From Thermohalobaculum sp039033215 (GTDB taxonomy: Bacteria; Pseudomonadota; Alphaproteobacteria; Rhodobacterales; Rhodobacteraceae), in contig JBCCDA010000008.1 of assembly GCA_039033215.1 (NCBI GenBank), forward strand, positions 1 through 64,000: DNA of 64,000 nt, given 5' to 3'. Made by a program: the position numbers and the translations under genes. Below, piece after piece: positions 61,037 to 64,000 of the stretch. The notes beneath the pieces are model-generated. The model was not told the origin of the DNA and did no database searches. It was given only the letters and a program-made list of their open reading frames with translations. Position 1 is the stretch's first letter. Each line of letters starts with the position of its first letter.

Positions 61037-62155
61037 ATGAACGATGCCGTAAAGACCGCCGCCACGACCTCGATGAAGGGGGGCGGGTACTACAGCCAGT
61101 CGACGCAGGGGGCAAAGCACGCCATCGACAATGCGACCGGCATGTTGCTGGACGCCGTCGCTTCCCTGCCGACACCGGAAGCCGGCCGACCCCTGCGTCT
61201 CGCGGACTACGGGGCTGCGGACGGCGGAACGTCGAAAGCGGCAATTCGCGAGGTTGTTGCTGCGGTTCGTTCGCGGTTCCCGCATCAGGAGATCGAAGTC
61301 ACCTACACGGATCTAGCGTCGAACGATTGGAGCCAGCTCTTCAAAGCCATGCAAGGTCTCGATGGTTCCAAGCACACCTATTGGTCCGAGTTCGATGGCG
61401 TCTTCGTGACAGGCTGCGGGATCGGGTTTCACCGCCAGCTGGTGCCGTCGGGGATGCTTGATCTGGGGTTCTCCGCGACGGCGATGCACTATGTCTCGGA
61501 ACGCCCGTGCGAAATCACCACCCACGTCCACCACGTCGGCGCCGAAGGCGAGGAGCTTGCCGCTTTCGACCGCCAGGCAGCCGCTGACTGGGAGCGGATC
61601 CTGCTGGGCCGCGCGGCCGAGCTTCGCCCGGGCGGGCGGCTCGTGATCCTGAGCTTTGGGAAAGACGAGCAGGGCCGCTATCTGGGCGGCACCGGCGGCG
61701 TCGACATGTTCGACACCTTCGACATGCTTTGGCGGCGGTTGGCAGACGCCAACATGATCTCTGACGACGAGTACAGGGCAGCCACTTTCGCACAGGTTTA
61801 CCGCACGCCCGACCAGTTCACCGCGCCGCTGACAGACCCGGCTTCCCTGGTGCACAAGGCAGGGCTCAGGTTGGTATCGATGCACACGGGCCTGACGCCG
61901 TGTCCGTATCGCGCCGCGTTCGACGCAGCGCCGGAGATGGGCACGCGCGCCTTCGCCCAAAGCTACATCCCCACGCTGCGGTCATGGTCTGAAACCGTGT
62001 TCCTGAACGCGCTCTCGACAGCTCGCCCCGCGGAGGAGCGTGCTGCGATCGTCGATGCGTTCTACCAAAGCTACGAGGACCTTGTTGCGGATCAGCCCGA
62101 TGGTCATGCAATGGACTACATCCACTGCTACCTCGCGATCGAGAAAGTCGGCTGA
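61037..62155 (+). CDS. SABATH-family (Methyltransf_7) SAM-dependent carboxyl methyltransferase
   Basis: A 372-aa protein resembling the plant salicylate/benzoate/theobromine methyltransferase family. Matches by eye: GGGYYSQSTQGAKHAIDNAT (SAM/carboxylate region, family YxxNSxxQ), LADYGAADGGTSKAAIREV (motif I), GIGFHRQLVPSGMLDLGFSA followed by TAMHYVSERP (family SFYxRLFP...SSYSLHWLSxxP), and LLGRAAELRPGGRLVILSFG. SABATH enzymes methylate carboxyl groups (or ring N) of small acids. ATG 61037 follows GGGGAGGG at 4 nt. It lies 80 nt after dctM on the same strand. It would make the methyl ester of an acid, possibly the imported one. Confidence 0.85.
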   Translation: MNDAVKTAATTSMKGGGYYSQSTQGAKHAIDNATGMLLDAVASLPTPEAGRPLRLADYGAADGGTSKAAIREVVAAVRSRFPHQEIEVTYTDLASNDWSQLFKAMQGLDGSKHTYWSEFDGVFVTGCGIGFHRQLVPSGMLDLGFSATAMHYVSERPCEITTHVHHVGAEGEELAAFDRQAAADWERILLGRAAELRPGGRLVILSFGKDEQGRYLGGTGGVDMFDTFDMLWRRLADANMISDDEYRAATFAQVYRTPDQFTAPLTDPASLVHKAGLRLVSMHTGLTPCPYRAAFDAAPEMGTRAFAQSYIPTLRSWSETVFLNALSTARPAEERAAIVDAFYQSYEDLVADQPDGHAMDYIHCYLAIEKVG

Positions 62156-62163
62156 CGTGGCGC

Positions 62164-62910
62164 TTAGTTGACCCCAACTTCCATGCGTTGAAGGGCAAGT
62201 TGGGCTTGGCGCCCGGTCTCGCCGTCTCGGTCCAGTGCAATAGCCTCGAGCAACGACATCCGCGCGGCAGGCTTGTCCCCCAGCCGTGCTTCGACTCGTC
62301 CACGCTCCAGCCAAGCTTCAGGCAGTTTGTCGTCGACCTCAGTGGCAAAGACCGCGTCATCGCGTGCTGCCACCAGCGCCCCCAAGATCCGTCGCGCCGC
62401 TGCACGGCGGATCAGGAACCGCGCCACCGGCTGACCGGTTGCAAGGGCTGCATTGAAGTCCGCGACCCCACCCTCCAGGTCGCCCTGGTCGACCCGCACA
62501 GCACCGCGCAATGCCAGCGCGCTTCGCGCGTTCGGCATCAGCCGCAGCGCCTCTGTTGCGGCCAGCCCTGCTGCCGCTGGTTCCTCCAGGACGAGCAGTA
62601 GTTCGCCTGCCTGAACCAGCACGTCGACCCGGGCCTCGGCCGACAGCTCGGTTTCCTCGGCGGCCAGGTCCAGCAACTCGTCGACAGCCTGGCTCTGAGC
62701 GCCAACCGCAACCAGAGCCAGTGCGTAGCAATGGCGGGCCCCTGCTCCACCGTCACCATAACGAACCCATTCACCGGCCAGCCGCACGGCGTCTTCAGGT
62801 GCCGTTTCGACCAGATCGACGCAGGTATCGTAGTCCTGAATGCGCTCCGGTGACGACGTGGCAGGGCTCGCCAGCAACGCCAGGATCAGCGCAAAACTCC
62901 CCGTTCGCAT
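62164..62910 (-). CDS. Periplasmic TPR-repeat protein
   Basis: A 248-aa protein with a Sec signal (MRTGSFALILALLASPATSS). The mature part is alpha-helical with tetratricopeptide-like repeats: AVDELLDLAAEETELSAEAR, AGLAATEALRLMPNARSALA, LRGAVRVDQGDLEGGVADFN, RRAAARRILGALVAARDDAV and PEAWLERGRVEARLGDKPAA. ATG 62910 has GGGAA 7 nt upstream; a GTG at 62916 is an alternative. It converges on the methyltransferase gene (stops 62155/62164). Likely a protein-interaction scaffold; partner unknown. Confidence 0.85.
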   Translation of the reverse strand: MRTGSFALILALLASPATSSPERIQDYDTCVDLVETAPEDAVRLAGEWVRYGDGGAGARHCYALALVAVGAQSQAVDELLDLAAEETELSAEARVDVLVQAGELLLVLEEPAAAGLAATEALRLMPNARSALALRGAVRVDQGDLEGGVADFNAALATGQPVARFLIRRAAARRILGALVAARDDAVFATEVDDKLPEAWLERGRVEARLGDKPAARMSLLEAIALDRDGETGRQAQLALQRMEVGVN

Positions 62911-62968
62911 TCTCACGTTCCCAAGCTAGGTTGCCCGCGATCCCTAACCCGAAACGCCTGGAGGCGCC

Positions 62969-63829
62969 ATGTCCGTTCGTCCCGTTCTACTCAGTTTCGG
63001 ACATGGCTATTCGGCGCGGGCACTGGCGCGCCGGCTTTTACCGGATGGCTGGCGCGTGATTGGCACGACACGGTCGGACGAGAAGGCCGCGACGCTGGCA
63101 AAAGAAGGCGTTGAGCCAGTGCTTTGGCCACCCGACGACCCGTCTGCGCTGTTTGCCGGGGTGAGCCATGTCCTGATCTCGGCCGGACCAGATGCCGAGG
63201 GTGATCCGGTTCTGCGCCACTGTGGGGCTGCCGTTCGGGAGCACGCTGCGTCTTTGAGCTGGGTTGGATATCTGTCGACCACCGGTGTCTATGGCGATCG
63301 CCAAGGTGGTTGGGTGGATGAGGCCTCTGAGTGTGTCCCAGCGACAGCCAGAGGCCGTGCGCGCGTCGACGCCGAGACGTCATGGCAGGCGATCCCCGGC
63401 CTACCGCTCCACATATTCCGGCTCGCCGGGATCTACGGCCCCGGGCGCGGCCCCTTCTCCAAGGTCCGAAATGGTACAGCGCGGCGCATCGTGAAGGACG
63501 GGCAGGTCTTCAGCCGCATCCATGTCGAGGACATCGCATCGGTACTGGAAGCCTCGATCGCTCAACCGCGTGCCGGTGCCATCTACAACGTCTGCGACGA
63601 TGATGCCGCGCCACCGCAGGACGTGATCGCGCACGCTGCCGAACTGCTGGGGTTGCCACTCCCACCGGAGGTCCCGATCGCCGATGCCGAGATGTCGGCC
63701 ATGGCGCGTTCGTTCTACGCGGAGTCAAAGCGGGTGTCGAACCGGCTGATCCGCGAGGAGCTCGGCGTTGACCTCAGATACCCCAGCTATCGGGAGGGAT
63801 TGGCGGCTCTGCTGGAAGCGGAAGGCTGA
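62969..63829 (+). CDS. YeeZ-like NAD(P)-binding epimerase/dehydratase family protein
   Basis: A 286-aa atypical SDR similar to E. coli YeeZ. The N-terminal Rossmann motif is degenerate (LLSFGHGYSARALARRLLPD). Then come HVLISAGPDAEGDPVL, WVGYLSTTGVYGDRQGGWVD, FRLAGIYGPGRGPFSKVRNG and SRIHVEDIASVLEASI, YNVCDDDAAPPQDVI. The family's catalytic Tyr-x-x-x-Lys is not evident, as usual for YeeZ-type proteins. Divergent from the TPR gene across 58 nt. Function of the family is not firmly known. Confidence 0.9.
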   Translation: MSVRPVLLSFGHGYSARALARRLLPDGWRVIGTTRSDEKAATLAKEGVEPVLWPPDDPSALFAGVSHVLISAGPDAEGDPVLRHCGAAVREHAASLSWVGYLSTTGVYGDRQGGWVDEASECVPATARGRARVDAETSWQAIPGLPLHIFRLAGIYGPGRGPFSKVRNGTARRIVKDGQVFSRIHVEDIASVLEASIAQPRAGAIYNVCDDDAAPPQDVIAHAAELLGLPLPPEVPIADAEMSAMARSFYAESKRVSNRLIREELGVDLRYPSYREGLAALLEAEG

Positions 63830-63847
63830 GACCGGCCGCCCCTTTGC

Positions 63848-64000
63848 CTAGTCGGCAACATAATGCACGATTGCCTCGCCAGCTGCCATGCCCGGCCCGG
63901 CCCGGTCCAACCGCAAGTGGGCCAAGCCCGCGCCGTTGGCGTTTGTGAACAGCGTCCCTGCGGGTTTGCCATTCGCGCTGATCGGCGTGCCCGGTGCTGC
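63848..64000 (-). CDS. C-terminal part of a YgfZ/GcvT-like folate-binding protein (5' end cut by window)
   Basis: The last 50 residues of a minus-strand frame that enters from the right edge: GTPISANGKPAGTLFTNANG, then GLAHLRLDRAGPGMAAGEAI and VHYVAD before TAG at 63848-63850. The block 'G-x-P-I-x-A-x-G-x-x-x-G-T' followed by 'ALxxLRLDRA' is the C-terminal barrel of YgfZ/CAF17 and T-protein-like proteins, which use tetrahydrofolate for iron-sulfur or tRNA-modification maintenance. Only a fragment, so the assignment is moderate. Confidence 0.7.
   Translation of the reverse strand, partial: AAPGTPISANGKPAGTLFTNANGAGLAHLRLDRAGPGMAAGEAIVHYVAD

Overview
This 64 kb window is GC-rich, densely packed DNA from a Gram-negative bacterium. 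Its gene content is many ABC and TRAP importers, Tat-exported solute receptors, LutABC, a Ctc-type L25 and a MoxR/DUF58 operon. Together with a dispersed AT-centred intergenic repeat, this points to an alphaproteobacterium of the Rhodobacterales/Roseobacter type. That assignment rests on recognition only, because no rRNA or tRNA gene was seen. Most operons are tightly coupled by ATGA-type stop/start overlaps.

Region 1 (1-14,530, all minus strand) is one catabolic/uptake unit. In order of transcription it holds a branched-chain-type receptor, a degenerate iron-alcohol-dehydrogenase-like protein, an AraC regulator, LivH, LivM, LivG, a LivF fused to a Tm-1/UPF0261 domain, a TIM-barrel 'phosphoenolpyruvate hydrolase family' protein, an SPFH/flotillin-like protein with 34 uninterrupted 11-residue repeats, two SRPBCC proteins, and the FAD and 2Fe-2S subunits of a xanthine-dehydrogenase-type hydroxylase. 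The large molybdenum subunit is presumably beyond the left edge. A shared 15-bp motif lies 112 nt upstream of both the receptor gene and livH, and is a candidate AraC operator.

Region 2 (14,694-24,417) has a LysR regulator divergent from a peptide-type ABC importer, followed by allophanate hydrolase and a RidA protein. A facing amidase gene completes it. The set looks like uptake and hydrolysis of an amide or acyl-urea compound.

Region 3 (24,418-35,813) is mosaic. Its genes (CocE/NonD hydrolase, LysE exporter, a five-gene nickel/peptide-type ABC importer, an Old Yellow Enzyme) are separated by unusually long non-coding gaps. One gap contains an IS6-family transposase remnant. The ABC importer is preceded by a clear cobalamin riboswitch on the minus strand (33,370-33,551) and a 54-codon leader ORF, which makes it a candidate cobalt or corrinoid uptake system.

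Region 4 (35,814-53,633) holds lutCBA (lactate oxidation), a TSUP exporter, a MarR-like regulator, ribosomal protein L25, a Tat-exported DUF547 protein, and an eight-gene MoxR/DUF58/SpoIIM/RDD envelope operon. It continues with an MFS transporter, a sugar-nucleotide epimerase, five 11-bp tandem repeats, a DUF2834 protein and a secreted esterase.

Region 5 (53,779-64,000) holds a fumarylacetoacetate-hydrolase-family protein divergent from a TRAP locus. That locus has two near-duplicate TakP-type receptors, a long DctQ, a giant DctM with a coiled-coil tail, and a SABATH-family carboxyl methyltransferase. A TPR protein, a YeeZ-like dehydrogenase and the C-terminus of a YgfZ/GcvT-like protein close the window.
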